A stretch of 64,000 bases of DNA from Candidatus Contendibacter sp. (GTDB lineage Bacteria; Pseudomonadota; Gammaproteobacteria; Competibacterales; Competibacteraceae), in contig JARSSP010000015.1 in the NCBI GenBank assembly GCA_029624675.1, positions 1-64,000 on the forward strand, given 5' to 3'. The notes beneath the pieces are model-generated. The model was not told the DNA's origin. It did no database searches and worked only from the letters and a program-made list of their open reading frames with translations. Positions 1 to 9,514 of this stretch are shown here, piece after piece (the first letter of the stretch is position 1; every line of letters starts with the position of its first letter). A program made the translations under genes and the position numbers.

Positions 1-1
1 G

Positions 2-1822
2 GTGGCCATCCGCCAGCGCGAGCAAGACCTCGCCACCAGCGAGGCGCGCTATCGGATGCTCAGCAACTGCAACCAGGCGTTGATTCGCATCGCCGACGAA
101 ATCGAGTTGCTGACCACAGTCTGCGCGATCACTGTCCAGGAAGGAGGCTACCGAATGGCCTGGGTGGGTTACGCCGAATCCGATGAGTTCAAAACGGTGC
201 GGCCGATGGCGCACGCTGGATTTGAAGCGGGTTATCTGCAAAGCGCCAACATCTCTTGGGCCAACGACGAGCGCGGTCGCGGCCCCATCGGCACCACCAT
301 TCGTACCGGACGCCCTTGCTCCATTCAGAACATTGCCAGCGATCCGCGCCTGGCATCCCGACGCGTGGAGGCAGCCAAGCGGGGCTACGCGGCCGTATGC
401 GCTCTTCCCTTGATCGACGGCGACCAAGTCTTCGGGGCCATAGGCATTTACTCGTCGGCACCGGACGCGTTCGATATCGGCGAAGTCACCATCCTGAGCG
501 AACTGGCCAACGATTTGGCGTTCGGCGTCACCATGTTGCGCACCCGGACCGAACACGAACGGACTGAAACGGCGCTCAAGGAAAGCGAGCGTAAATACCG
601 CGAGCTGGTCGAGAACGCCAACAATATTATCCTGCGCTGGAATCCCCAGGGTGAGATTACCTTCATCAACGAATTTGGCTTGAAACTTTTCGGTTACTCA
701 AAAGAAGAACTGATCGGCCAGCATGTATTGGGAACCATCGTACCTCTGGATGAAACCACCGACCGGGATTTGCGCCCGCTGATGGAAGATATTCGTCTTT
801 ATCCCGAGCGATTTGAACACAACATCCACAATATTCGCCGCAACGGCGCGCGACTTTGGATCGACTGGACCAACAAGGCCGTGCTGGACGAGCATGGTCA
901 AGTCGTCGAAATCTTCAGCGTCGGTTCGGATATCACCGACCGCAAGTGGGTCGAGGAAGAACTGGAGCGGCACCGGGAACACCTGGAGGAATTAGTGGCC
1001 GAACGCACCGCCGAGTTGCGCCAGGCCATGGCCCAACTGGTTCAGACCGAAAAGCTCGCCGCCCTGGGCAGCCTGGTGGCCGGCGTCGCCCACGAACTCA
1101 ACACCCCCCTGGGCAACGCCCGCGTGGTCGCCGGCAGCCTGGGCGAGCACCTGCGCGAATTCGCCGCCGCCGTCGAGTCCGGCACCCTGCGCCGCTCTCA
1201 CCTGGATGCCTTCCTCGGCCGAAGCCAGGAAGCGGTCGATCTGCTGGAGCGCAACACCGCCCGCGCCGCCGACCTGATCGGCCATTTCAAGCAGGTGGCG
1301 GTGGACCAGACCAGCGCCCGCCGCCGCCGCTTCGACCTGCGCCAGACCGTCGAGGAGCTGCTGCTCACCCTGCAACCCCAGTTCAAGCACACCGCCCATC
1401 GGGTCGAGCTGGACATCCCGCCCGGCATCGAGCTGGACAGCTACCCCGGTCCGCTGGAGCAGGTGTTCGCCAACCTGATCGACAATTCCCTCACCCACGG
1501 CTTCGCCGGGGTGGAGACCGGCCGCATCCAGCTTCAGGCCCAAGTGGTCGATCCGACTCGAGTAGCCCTGCGTTACGCCGACGACGGAACCGGTATCCCA
1601 ACCGCTATCCTCAACCGCATTTTCGAGCCGTTCTTCACCACCCGGCTGGGGCAAGGCGGCAGCGGGCTGGGGCTGTATATCGTCTACAACCTGGTCACAG
1701 GCGTTCTGGGGGGGCAGATTCAGGTGCAAAACGCTCCTGGTCGCGGCAGCGCTTTCGAACTCACCCTGCCGGTGATCGCGCCAAGCTCCCGGCCCCAAGC
1801 AACCAACGAGATCACCCCATGA
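2..1822 (+). CDS. GAF-PAS sensor histidine kinase, 5' end outside window
   Basis: Cytoplasmic sensor histidine kinase that would autophosphorylate on His and pass phosphate to a REC domain. In the visible 606 residues: a GAF domain at about 20-185, a PAS domain at about 195-315 ending in the usual SVGSDITDRK boundary, a short coiled coil, an H-box (GVAHELNTPLGN, His at about residue 364), and a HATPase_c domain at about 460-590 with N box, DDGTGIP and GGSGLGLYIVYN. The first residues read like an inter-domain linker, so the gene almost certainly starts upstream of the window and the GTG at base 2 is not its start. Its kinase half closely resembles the kinase at 5561-7273. The stop overlaps a following remnant ORF by 4 bp. 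The signal sensed is unknown. Confidence 0.9.
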   Translation: MAIRQREQDLATSEARYRMLSNCNQALIRIADEIELLTTVCAITVQEGGYRMAWVGYAESDEFKTVRPMAHAGFEAGYLQSANISWANDERGRGPIGTTIRTGRPCSIQNIASDPRLASRRVEAAKRGYAAVCALPLIDGDQVFGAIGIYSSAPDAFDIGEVTILSELANDLAFGVTMLRTRTEHERTETALKESERKYRELVENANNIILRWNPQGEITFINEFGLKLFGYSKEELIGQHVLGTIVPLDETTDRDLRPLMEDIRLYPERFEHNIHNIRRNGARLWIDWTNKAVLDEHGQVVEIFSVGSDITDRKWVEEELERHREHLEELVAERTAELRQAMAQLVQTEKLAALGSLVAGVAHELNTPLGNARVVAGSLGEHLREFAAAVESGTLRRSHLDAFLGRSQEAVDLLERNTARAADLIGHFKQVAVDQTSARRRRFDLRQTVEELLLTLQPQFKHTAHRVELDIPPGIELDSYPGPLEQVFANLIDNSLTHGFAGVETGRIQLQAQVVDPTRVALRYADDGTGIPTAILNRIFEPFFTTRLGQGGSGLGLYIVYNLVTGVLGGQIQVQNAPGRGSAFELTLPVIAPSSRPQATNEITP

Positions 1823-2058
1823 CTTCCCCAGCAGACCCGTTCCCCGCCGACCCGATCACGAATACCATCTTCTGGATTGATCCGGACGGTCGGATTCTCG
1901 ACGCCAGCGATAGGGCGTGCCGCGCGCTCGGCTACGTTCGGGACGAAGCCATGTATCAGGCCAAGCAAAGCGGACGTAACACCTATCATCTTTACACCGA
2001 GACTGGTCCACCGATCACGGCCTCGCTAGACGCGGAGCATTCGCCCGCCACCGGATAA
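1819..2058 (+). pseudogene. collapsed PAS-GGDEF remnant
   Basis: A 79-codon ORF starting at the ATG that overlaps the kinase stop (ATGA). Its first 45 or so residues look like the start of a PAS domain (IFWIDPDGRILDASDRACRA). It then passes directly into a motif typical of the end of a GGDEF domain (AMYQAKQSGRNTYHLY). About 130-200 residues that would normally separate these are missing, so it looks like an internal deletion product of a diguanylate cyclase-type gene. It keeps the position and overlapping start of the cyclic-di-GMP genes that follow the kinases here. It may be translated but is unlikely to be catalytic. Confidence 0.7.
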
Positions 2059-2236
2059 CTCCGGAACATGGATGTGATCCTCATGCGTGACTTATGTCAG
2101 CATATTTGGCGCTGACCCTGTGCGGACCGACCCTGCCGATAACCAGGGCGCATATCCCGGAAACCATACAGGACCATCCCTTCGACTGCATCCTTAATCA
2201 CTAAAACCAAGCGGTGCTAACAGTAGCCTAAATTCG
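2059..2236. other. non-coding debris between remnants
   Basis: Stretch between the PAS-GGDEF remnant and the histidine-kinase tail remnant. No open frame with recognisable similarity was seen, and no clear promoter or terminator. It is most simply read as decayed sequence of a lost signalling unit. Confidence 0.4.
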
Positions 2237-2368
2237 TATATTGTCTATAATCCGGTCACCGGAGTGCTCGGTGAGACCATTCAGGTTCACGGCGTCCCCA
2301 AACGGCGACTCCATCCCCTGACCCCGCCCCAGCGCCCCGACCGGCCCGCTTTGGAACCGCTCGCATGA
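2237..2368 (+). pseudogene. histidine kinase C-terminal tail remnant
   Basis: Reading from 2237 gives YIVYNPVTGVLGETIQVHG, the G2-box end of a HATPase_c domain. It continues to a stop that overlaps the next ATG by 4 bp. It aligns at DNA level with 7143-7273, the end of the second kinase, including the run into a downstream start codon. There is no ATP-binding body and no start codon, so it is a fragment. It shows that a second kinase once sat directly upstream of the gene at 2365. Confidence 0.7.
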
Positions 2369-5300
2369 TCAACGAATTGCTCGATTGGAACGATGCCGCC
2401 GAGCCGGTCGAAGCGCATCAACCGGGTGACGCCCTACCGTGGAAGCTGCTCGTTGTCGACGACGACCCCGAGGTGCACGGTGCCACCCGCTTCGTCCTCC
2501 ACGATCTGCGCATCTTCGACCGCCCCTTGCGCCTGCTGCACGCCCACAGCGCCCAGGAAGCCCGCGAGCGGTTGCGCCAGCACCCCGACATCGCCGTGGC
2601 CCTGGTGGACGTGGTCATGGAAACCGACCAGGCCGGCCTCGACCTGGTCGAGTACATCCGCGACCAATTGGGCCTGAGGGAATGCCGCATCATCCTGCGC
2701 ACCGGCCAACCCGGCTACGCGCCGGAACTGACCGTCATCCACCAGTACGACATCAACGACTACCGCACCAAGGCCGAACTGACCCACACCCGGCTGATCA
2801 CCACGGTCAGCGCCGCCCTGCGCGCCTACGAGCAGTTGCGCGCCCTGGCCGAGAACCGGCGCGGTCTGGAACTCATCATCCACGCCACTTCTCGCCTGAC
2901 GGAGCAACGCACCATCGCCAGTCTGGCCGAAGGCATCCTGACCCAACTGGCCGCCTTGCTCAAGCTACCCCTGGACGGCGTCGTCTGCGCCCAAGACAAT
3001 TCATCGTTCGGCGGGGCCGTCAAGCAGCGTCATGTGGTCGGGGCCGCCGGTCGTTACGCGCCCTATGTCGCCCAACCGCTGGACGCATTGCCGGATCGAC
3101 GGATCGTGGACGCCATCCTAGACAGCGTGACGCGGCGCCAGCACGTCTTCGGCGCCGACCATATCGTGCTATGCCTGAACGTCACCCCCTGCCAGGAAAC
3201 GGCCATTTTTCTTGATGCCGGCCAGGCGCTCGCCGCGCTGGACCATCCCCTGCTCGAAGTGTTCGTCACTCATATCACCACCTGTCTTCGCAACGTCAAC
3301 CTGATCGAAAGCCTGCTGCGCGCCCAACGGGAAATCGAGCGACAGCGCGCGTTCCTCAGAACGGTCATCGACGCCGACCCCCATTTCATCCATGTCAAAA
3401 ACCGGCGCGGCCAGATCCTGCTAGCCAACCAGGGGCTGGCCGGCAACTTCGGTCTTACCCCCGAGCAAATGGTGGGACGCACGCTCTTCGACTTGACCGT
3501 CGATCCCGCATGGGCGCGGGCGCTGCTGGACGACGACATGGCCATTCTCACCCAGGCGCGGGATCGCATCGAACGGGAGGTCAAATTCGTCGATTCCACC
3601 GGCCAGACGCGCTGGACCTACACTGTCAAGGCGCCCCTTAGGAACGAGACCGGCGAAGTCGAACAGGTCATCGGGGTCAATATCGACATCACCGAGCGCA
3701 AACGTGCCGAGGAGGCGCTGTTCGAGGAAAAGGAACGGGCCCAGATCACCTTGCATTCCATCGGCGACGCGGTGATCACCACCGATGCGCGTGGCGTCGT
3801 GGACTACCTCAACCCGGTGGCGGAAACGCTCACCGGATGGACCACGGTCGAAGCTCGGGGCAGATCCCTACGCGACGTGTTTCGAATCGTCAACGAGCAA
3901 ACCCGCCAGCCAACCCCGGACCCGGTGACGCACTGTCTTCGGGAAGGAAAAATCGTCGGCTTGGTCGATCACTCCGTGTTGATTCGCCGCGACGGGTCGG
4001 AATACGACATCGACGATTCGGCGGCGCCGATTCGCGGGCGGGACGGCCAGGTGTTGGGAGCCGTGCTGGTGTTTCACGACGTCACCGAAACCCGCCGGCT
4101 GACTCGGCAGTTAGCCCACGATGCCACCCACGACGCCCTGACTGGCTTGATCAACCGACCCGAATTCGAACGGCGGTTGGAGCGGGCGCTGGCCAGCGCC
4201 CGGCAGTATGGCGCCCGCCATGCGTTGTGCTATCTGGACCTGGATCAGTTCAAGGTCGTCAACGACACCGCCGGGCACGCCGCCGGCGATGAACTGCTCA
4301 AGCAAATCAACATCATCCTGTCGGGCATGTTTCGCGAGCGCGATACCCTGGCGCGCCTCGGCGGCGACGAGTTCGGTTTGCTGCTGGACAATTGCCCGCT
4401 GGATCGGGCGCAGGTCATCGCCCAGACCGTGGTCAGCAACATCCGCGACTACCGATTTCACTGGGAGGGCCGCAGCTACCAGATCGGAGTCAGCATCGGG
4501 TTGACGCCCATCACGGCGGAGACGCGCGACACCGTCCAACTGCTCACCCAGGCCGATGTGGCCTGCTATGTCGCCAAGGAGTTGGGCCGCAATCGCGTCC
4601 ATCTTTATCAGCAGGAGGACAGCGAAACGGTGCTGCGCCACAGCGAGATCCTGGGCGCGGCGGGTTTGCGGGACGCCTTGGAGCAGAATCGGTTTCGGCT
4701 CTATTATCAACCGATCGTGCCTCTCAACGTCCCCGACCCGCGTCCGATCCACTACGAAGCCTTGCTCCGCGTCGCCTACCGGGGCGATCCGGACGAAGCT
4801 AGCGAGTTGGTCTTACCAGCGGCCTTCATTCCAGCGGCCGAACGCTACGGGTTGATGGGCGCCATCGACCGTTGGGTCATCCAGATGGCGTTTCGCGACT
4901 ATGCCCGCGGCATCGGCCAAACTAGCGCCCGGATCGCCATCAACCTGTCCGGCAACTCCCTCAGCGACGAGTCCCTGCTCGGCTTCATCGAAGCGCAGTT
5001 CGCCGAATACGCTCTTTCGCCGGAACGAGTCTGTTTCGAAATCACCGAAACCGCCGCCATTCAGAACCTACGGCGCGCGGTCGAATTGGTGACGGCGCTC
5101 AAACAGCGCGGCAGTCAATTGGCTCTGGATGATTTCGGCAGCGGTCTGTCCTCGTTTCACTATCTCAAAACCCTGCCGGTCGACTATCTCAAGATCGACG
5201 GCAGTTTCGTCAAGGACATGATTGCGAACGCCAGCGACGCCACCCTGGTGGCGGCGATCAACCAGATGAGCCATACCCTGGGAATCCAAACCATCGCCGA

Positions 5301-5412
5301 GTACGCCCACAATCGGGCGACTGTCGAACGCCTGCGCGAACTGGGGGTGGATCATGCCCAAGGCTACTTTTTCGGTCAGCCCACGCCATGGGGTGAGATA
5401 GCTTGCGAATAA
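2365..5412 (+). CDS. REC-DUF3369-PAS-PAS-GGDEF-EAL cyclic-di-GMP response regulator
   Basis: A 1015-residue cytoplasmic response regulator predicted to make and degrade cyclic di-GMP. Order: REC domain (about 27-165, phosphoacceptor Asp about 82 in ALVDVVMETDQ), DUF3369-type sensor (about 170-320), two PAS domains (about 330-450 and 455-575), GGDEF domain (motif GGDEF intact at 666-670, with an RERD inhibitory I-site five residues before it) and EAL domain (EALLR at about 798, then EITET, DDFGSG and LKIDGSF). All key residues seen are intact, so both activities are possible. The REC segment is nearly identical at DNA level to that of the gene at 7280. The upstream and downstream kinases are plausible partners. 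Confidence 0.93.
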   Translation: MINELLDWNDAAEPVEAHQPGDALPWKLLVVDDDPEVHGATRFVLHDLRIFDRPLRLLHAHSAQEARERLRQHPDIAVALVDVVMETDQAGLDLVEYIRDQLGLRECRIILRTGQPGYAPELTVIHQYDINDYRTKAELTHTRLITTVSAALRAYEQLRALAENRRGLELIIHATSRLTEQRTIASLAEGILTQLAALLKLPLDGVVCAQDNSSFGGAVKQRHVVGAAGRYAPYVAQPLDALPDRRIVDAILDSVTRRQHVFGADHIVLCLNVTPCQETAIFLDAGQALAALDHPLLEVFVTHITTCLRNVNLIESLLRAQREIERQRAFLRTVIDADPHFIHVKNRRGQILLANQGLAGNFGLTPEQMVGRTLFDLTVDPAWARALLDDDMAILTQARDRIEREVKFVDSTGQTRWTYTVKAPLRNETGEVEQVIGVNIDITERKRAEEALFEEKERAQITLHSIGDAVITTDARGVVDYLNPVAETLTGWTTVEARGRSLRDVFRIVNEQTRQPTPDPVTHCLREGKIVGLVDHSVLIRRDGSEYDIDDSAAPIRGRDGQVLGAVLVFHDVTETRRLTRQLAHDATHDALTGLINRPEFERRLERALASARQYGARHALCYLDLDQFKVVNDTAGHAAGDELLKQINIILSGMFRERDTLARLGGDEFGLLLDNCPLDRAQVIAQTVVSNIRDYRFHWEGRSYQIGVSIGLTPITAETRDTVQLLTQADVACYVAKELGRNRVHLYQQEDSETVLRHSEILGAAGLRDALEQNRFRLYYQPIVPLNVPDPRPIHYEALLRVAYRGDPDEASELVLPAAFIPAAERYGLMGAIDRWVIQMAFRDYARGIGQTSARIAINLSGNSLSDESLLGFIEAQFAEYALSPERVCFEITETAAIQNLRRAVELVTALKQRGSQLALDDFGSGLSSFHYLKTLPVDYLKIDGSFVKDMIANASDATLVAAINQMSHTLGIQTIAEYAHNRATVERLRELGVDHAQGYFFGQPTPWGEIACE
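2455..2873 (+). repeat. REC-domain direct repeat, copy 1
   Basis: By eye, these roughly 419 bases are identical to 7367-7785 (offset 4912) and diverge abruptly at both ends. The block covers the phosphoacceptor region and the end of the REC domain. Identity including third codon positions implies a very recent duplication or gene conversion between the two cyclic-di-GMP genes. Confidence 0.85.
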
Positions 5413-5560
5413 GGCGATTTCCAACCGCGAAGCCAGTCGGCCCAGCGGCTTCCAGACCTCGGCGCGCGCGTCAGGGACGACTTTTGGCGTTGGGTCATCC
5501 GCGACATTGCTGGCCGTGCCCACGCCCGCTCGACGGCGCGCGCGCAGCGGATTTTCTCGC

Positions 5561-7273
5561 ATGACGCCCGCCGCGCCGGAATCCCCGCCGATGCCCGACG
5601 CAACCAACGCCGAAATCTTGGTTGTGGACGACACGCCCGCCAATCTCAGGCTGCTTGCCAATCTTCTCACCGAGCACGGTTATCGCGTCCGTCCAGCTTC
5701 CAGCGGCGCTCTGGCGCTGCGCTCGGTGACGGCCAAAACCCCGGACCTGATTTTGTTGGACGTGTGGATGCCGGACCTGGACGGCTACGCGGTCTGCCAG
5801 CGGCTGAAGGCCGACCCGCGCACTCACTCCATCCCGGTGATCTTCATCAGCGCCCTGCACGAGGCCCCCGACAAGGTCCAGGGATTCGCCGTCGGCGGCG
5901 TCGATTACATCACCAAACCTTTCGAGCCGGTGGAGGTGCTAGCCCGGGTCCGCACCCATCTGGAACTGTGGCGCTTGCAACAGCGCCTGGAGCGGCGCGT
6001 GGAGGCCCGCACCGCGGAATTGGCCAAGGCCCATCGCGCCCTGCGCCAGAACGAGGAGCGCCTGCGGCAAGTCATCGAAGCCACCCGCGACGCCGTGTGG
6101 GACTGGAATCTGCGGACCGGCGAATTTTTCGTCAGCGACCGCTGGTACACGATGCTGGACTACGCGCCCGGCGAGTTCGTGGTCGATTACGCCGGTTGGC
6201 GCGACCCGGTCCATCCCGACGACCTGGCGGCGCTGGAAGCGGCCCTGCGCGCGCATCGGGAGGGTCGCCTGCCCGAATTCAGCGTCGAATACCGGATGCG
6301 CGCCAAGACCAGCGCCTGGCGGTGGATTGTCAGCCGTGGGAAAGTGATCGAGCGGGACGCGGCCGGCGAGCCGTTGCGGATGGTCGGCGTCAACACCGAC
6401 ATCACCGCGCGCAAGCGGGCGGAAGCGGAGCTGGAACGGCACCGGGACCACCTGGAGGAACTGGTGGCCGAACGCACCGCCGAGTTGCGCCAGGCCATGA
6501 CCCAACTGCTTCAAGCCGAAAAACTCGCCGCCCTCGGCAGCCTGGTGGCGGGCGTCGCTCACGAGCTCAATACCCCCCTGGGCAACGTCCGCACCGTGGC
6601 CGGCGCTCTGGGCGATGAATTGCGCCGGTTCGCCGCCGCCGTCGACGCCGGGGCCCTGCGCCGCTCCCAGGTCGCCGGCTTCCTCGGCCGTAGCCAGGAA
6701 GCGGTGGACCTGCTGGAACGCAACGCCGCCCGCGCCGCCGACCTGATCGGCCACTTCAAGCAGGTGGCGGTCGACCAGACCAGCGCCCGCCGCCGCCGCT
6801 TCGACCTGCGCCAGACCGTCGAGGAGCTGCTCGTTACCCTGCAACCCCAGTTCAAGCACACCGCCCACCGCGTCGAGCTGGACATCGCCCCCGGCCTGGA
6901 GCTGGACAGCTACCCCGGTCCGCTGGAGCAGGTGCTCGCCAACCTGATCGGCAATTCGCTCGTCCACGGCTTCGCCGGCCGGGACGCGGGCCTGATCCAG
7001 ATCCGCGCCGTGATTCTTGACAGTGGCGACGTGCAAATCGACCACGCCGACGATGGGCTCGGTATTCCAGAAAAGATACAAAATCACATCTTCGACCCGT
7101 TCTTTACCACCAATCCCAGCGGCGGCGGCAGTGGTTTGGGTTTGTATATTGTCTATAATCTAGTCGCCGGGGTGCTCGGTGGGACGATCCGAGTCCACAG
7201 CGCCCCCGGGGCGGGGACTACTTTTACCTTAACTTTGCCCCGTAGCGCCCCCGACCGGCCTACCTTGGAATGA
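5561..7273 (+). CDS. REC-PAS hybrid sensor histidine kinase
   Basis: A 570-residue cytoplasmic kinase that starts with a receiver domain. REC lies at about 12-130 (ILVVDDTPANLRLL, phosphoacceptor Asp about 67 in LLLDVWMPDLDG, and the KPFEP lysine). Then come a coiled coil, a PAS/PAC domain at about 165-290 ending TDITARKRAE, an H-box with His at about 334 (GVAHELNTPLGN) and HATPase_c to the end (GGGSGLGLYIVYN). The start is uncertain: TTG 5507, ATG 5561 and ATG 5591 are all in frame. ATG 5561 is chosen because a GCGG lies 11 bases before it, but 5591 starts directly before the REC core. It ends 6 bp before the next gene, which carries its likely downstream REC. Confidence 0.9.
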   Translation: MTPAAPESPPMPDATNAEILVVDDTPANLRLLANLLTEHGYRVRPASSGALALRSVTAKTPDLILLDVWMPDLDGYAVCQRLKADPRTHSIPVIFISALHEAPDKVQGFAVGGVDYITKPFEPVEVLARVRTHLELWRLQQRLERRVEARTAELAKAHRALRQNEERLRQVIEATRDAVWDWNLRTGEFFVSDRWYTMLDYAPGEFVVDYAGWRDPVHPDDLAALEAALRAHREGRLPEFSVEYRMRAKTSAWRWIVSRGKVIERDAAGEPLRMVGVNTDITARKRAEAELERHRDHLEELVAERTAELRQAMTQLLQAEKLAALGSLVAGVAHELNTPLGNVRTVAGALGDELRRFAAAVDAGALRRSQVAGFLGRSQEAVDLLERNAARAADLIGHFKQVAVDQTSARRRRFDLRQTVEELLVTLQPQFKHTAHRVELDIAPGLELDSYPGPLEQVLANLIGNSLVHGFAGRDAGLIQIRAVILDSGDVQIDHADDGLGIPEKIQNHIFDPFFTTNPSGGGSGLGLYIVYNLVAGVLGGTIRVHSAPGAGTTFTLTLPRSAPDRPTLE

Positions 7274-7279
7274 CCCCTT

Positions 7280-9514
7280 ATGATCGACGAACTGCTCGAC
7301 TGGAACGACGCCGAGCCACCCCAGGCGTCCCAGTCGGTCAACGCCTCGCCATGGAAGCTGCTGGTGGTCGACGACGACCCCGAGGTGCACGGTGCCACCC
7401 GCTTCGTCCTCCACGATCTGCGCATCTTCGACCGCCCCTTGCGCCTGCTGCACGCCCACAGCGCCCAGGAAGCCCGCGAGCGGTTGCGCCAGCACCCCGA
7501 CATCGCCGTGGCCCTGGTGGACGTGGTCATGGAAACCGACCAGGCCGGCCTCGACCTGGTCGAGTACATCCGCGACCAATTGGGCCTGAGGGAATGCCGC
7601 ATCATCCTGCGCACCGGCCAACCCGGCTACGCGCCGGAACTGACCGTCATCCACCAGTACGACATCAACGACTACCGCACCAAGGCCGAACTGACCCACA
7701 CCCGGCTGATCACCACGGTCAGCGCCGCCCTGCGCGCCTACGAGCAGTTGCGCGCCCTGGCCGAGAACCGGCGCGGTCTGGAACTGATCATTCAGGCTAC
7801 CGCGCAGTTGATGGAGCAGCACGCCATCGCCAGTCTGGCCGAAGGCATCCTGACCCAACTGGCCGCCTTACTCAAGCTACCCCTGGACGGCGTCGTCTGT
7901 ACCCAGCGGGGTTCGCCGTTCGGGGTCGATACCGAGCGCTACTACGTGGTCGGCGCCGCTGGTCATTACGCGCCCTATATCGCCCAGCCGCTGGAACGAT
8001 TGCCCAACCGACGGATCGTGGACGCTATCCTGGAGAGCGTCGCCAAACACCAGCATGTCTTTGGAAAGGACTACACCGTACTGTATCTAAAAGCCGCCCC
8101 GGGCCAGCAGCTAGCCGTTTTTCTCGATTCCGGCCAAGCGCTCACCGCGCTGGATCGCCCGCTGGTCGAGGTATTCACCGCCAACATCACCGCCTGCTTT
8201 CGCAACGTCAACCTGGTCGAGCACCTCAACTACATCGCCTATCACGACCCGTTGACCCAGCTCCCTAACCGCCTGCGCTTCGTCGCCGATCTTGACACGG
8301 CCGTCCAGGCGCGAACCGACGCCGTGGCGGCGCTGTTGGACATCCACCATTTCGCTGATCTTAACGATGGCCTGGGCGAGGACACCGGCAACCTGCTGCT
8401 GGTGGCGGTCGCCGAACGGCTTCGGGCCCGGCTGGAGTCAACTTGCCGCCTGGCCCGCATCGGCGCCGATCTTTTTGGCGTGCTGGGGCCGGAGGCCCAG
8501 GTCAATCCCTTCGGTCTGATGGCGCTGTTCCACGCGCCCTTCAAGGTCGGCGAATACCAGTTGCCCGTCACCATCGCCCTGGGCCTGTGCCGCACGCTGG
8601 ACAGCGCCAAGTCCGGCCTCGATCTGCTCAAGCAGGTCAACGTCGCGCTCAACCACGCCAAGCGCAATCTTTCGACCCATCACGAGTACTATCTGGCGAC
8701 CATGGAAGAAAATACCCGCCAACGGGTGGAGATCATCCGACGCCTGCGGCTGGATTTCCAGGCGGAGAAATTGCAAGTCTGGTACCAGCCACAAATTGCC
8801 CTGGCGACCGGCAACGTCGTCGGAATCGAAGCGCTTTTGCGCTGGCCGGGCGAGGAGGGGTTCGTCCAACCGCCCGATGTCTTCATCCCGCTCGCCGAAT
8901 ATTCGGGCTTGATCATCCAAATCGGCGCCTGGGTGCTGGAGCAGGCGTGTATCCAACATGCGCGGCTCGCGGCGGCGGGATTTGAATCGCTGAAAATCGC
9001 GGTCAACGTTAGCATGCCGCAATTTCGCAAGGTCGATTTTGTGGAAGAGATAGCCTGTATCCTGGCGAATTGTCAGATACCGCCCTCCTTGCTGGAATTG
9101 GAAATCACCGAGAGCATCGCCATGGACGAGCCAAAGGCGGTGGTGCAACGTTTGGGAGCGCTCAAGCGGCTGGGCATTCTGATCGCCATCGACGACTTCG
9201 GCACCGGCTATTCCTCGTTGGGGCACCTGCAATCCCTGCCCATCGACTGCCTCAAGATCGATCGGCGCTTCATCAGCGAGATCGATCAGAACCAGGGTGG
9301 CCTATTCGCCGAAGCCATCGTCGGACTGAGCCAAAAACTGCAAGTGAACTCGATCGCCGAGGGGGTGGAAACCGAGGCGCAAGCGGAATTCCTGCGCGGT
9401 CTGGGATGCACGATGGCCCAAGGCTATCTGTACGCCCGACCCATGCCTTCCGACCAACTCCTGGCATGGTTGCGCGCGCGCGCCGCGCTGCAATCACGGG
9501 AATCCACCGCATGA
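7280..9514 (+). CDS. REC-DUF3369-degenerate GGDEF-EAL protein, likely cyclic-di-GMP phosphodiesterase
   Basis: A 744-residue response regulator. REC domain with Asp about 81, DUF3369-like region about 170-310, a GGDEF-family domain at about 315-480 and an EAL domain at about 495-735. The GGDEF signature is GADLF (about 395-399), so cyclase activity is very unlikely. The EAL residues are intact (EALLRW about 517, ELEITES, IDDFGTG, LKIDRRF, AEGVET), so it probably hydrolyses cyclic di-GMP. Compared with the paralogue at 2365 it lacks both PAS domains. It follows the REC-PAS kinase by 6 bp and overlaps hemN by 4 bp (ATGA), suggesting one operon. Confidence 0.92.
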   Translation: MIDELLDWNDAEPPQASQSVNASPWKLLVVDDDPEVHGATRFVLHDLRIFDRPLRLLHAHSAQEARERLRQHPDIAVALVDVVMETDQAGLDLVEYIRDQLGLRECRIILRTGQPGYAPELTVIHQYDINDYRTKAELTHTRLITTVSAALRAYEQLRALAENRRGLELIIQATAQLMEQHAIASLAEGILTQLAALLKLPLDGVVCTQRGSPFGVDTERYYVVGAAGHYAPYIAQPLERLPNRRIVDAILESVAKHQHVFGKDYTVLYLKAAPGQQLAVFLDSGQALTALDRPLVEVFTANITACFRNVNLVEHLNYIAYHDPLTQLPNRLRFVADLDTAVQARTDAVAALLDIHHFADLNDGLGEDTGNLLLVAVAERLRARLESTCRLARIGADLFGVLGPEAQVNPFGLMALFHAPFKVGEYQLPVTIALGLCRTLDSAKSGLDLLKQVNVALNHAKRNLSTHHEYYLATMEENTRQRVEIIRRLRLDFQAEKLQVWYQPQIALATGNVVGIEALLRWPGEEGFVQPPDVFIPLAEYSGLIIQIGAWVLEQACIQHARLAAAGFESLKIAVNVSMPQFRKVDFVEEIACILANCQIPPSLLELEITESIAMDEPKAVVQRLGALKRLGILIAIDDFGTGYSSLGHLQSLPIDCLKIDRRFISEIDQNQGGLFAEAIVGLSQKLQVNSIAEGVETEAQAEFLRGLGCTMAQGYLYARPMPSDQLLAWLRARAALQSRESTA
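7367..7785 (+). repeat. REC-domain direct repeat, copy 2
   Basis: Second copy of the block at 2455-2873; no difference was seen by eye across about 419 bases. Outside it, the two genes drop to ordinary paralogue similarity. Confidence 0.85.

Noticed and set aside
5939..7087. 382-codon minus-strand open frame
   Set aside because: Antisense to the REC-PAS kinase; the composition is a reverse-complement artefact of GC-rich codons.
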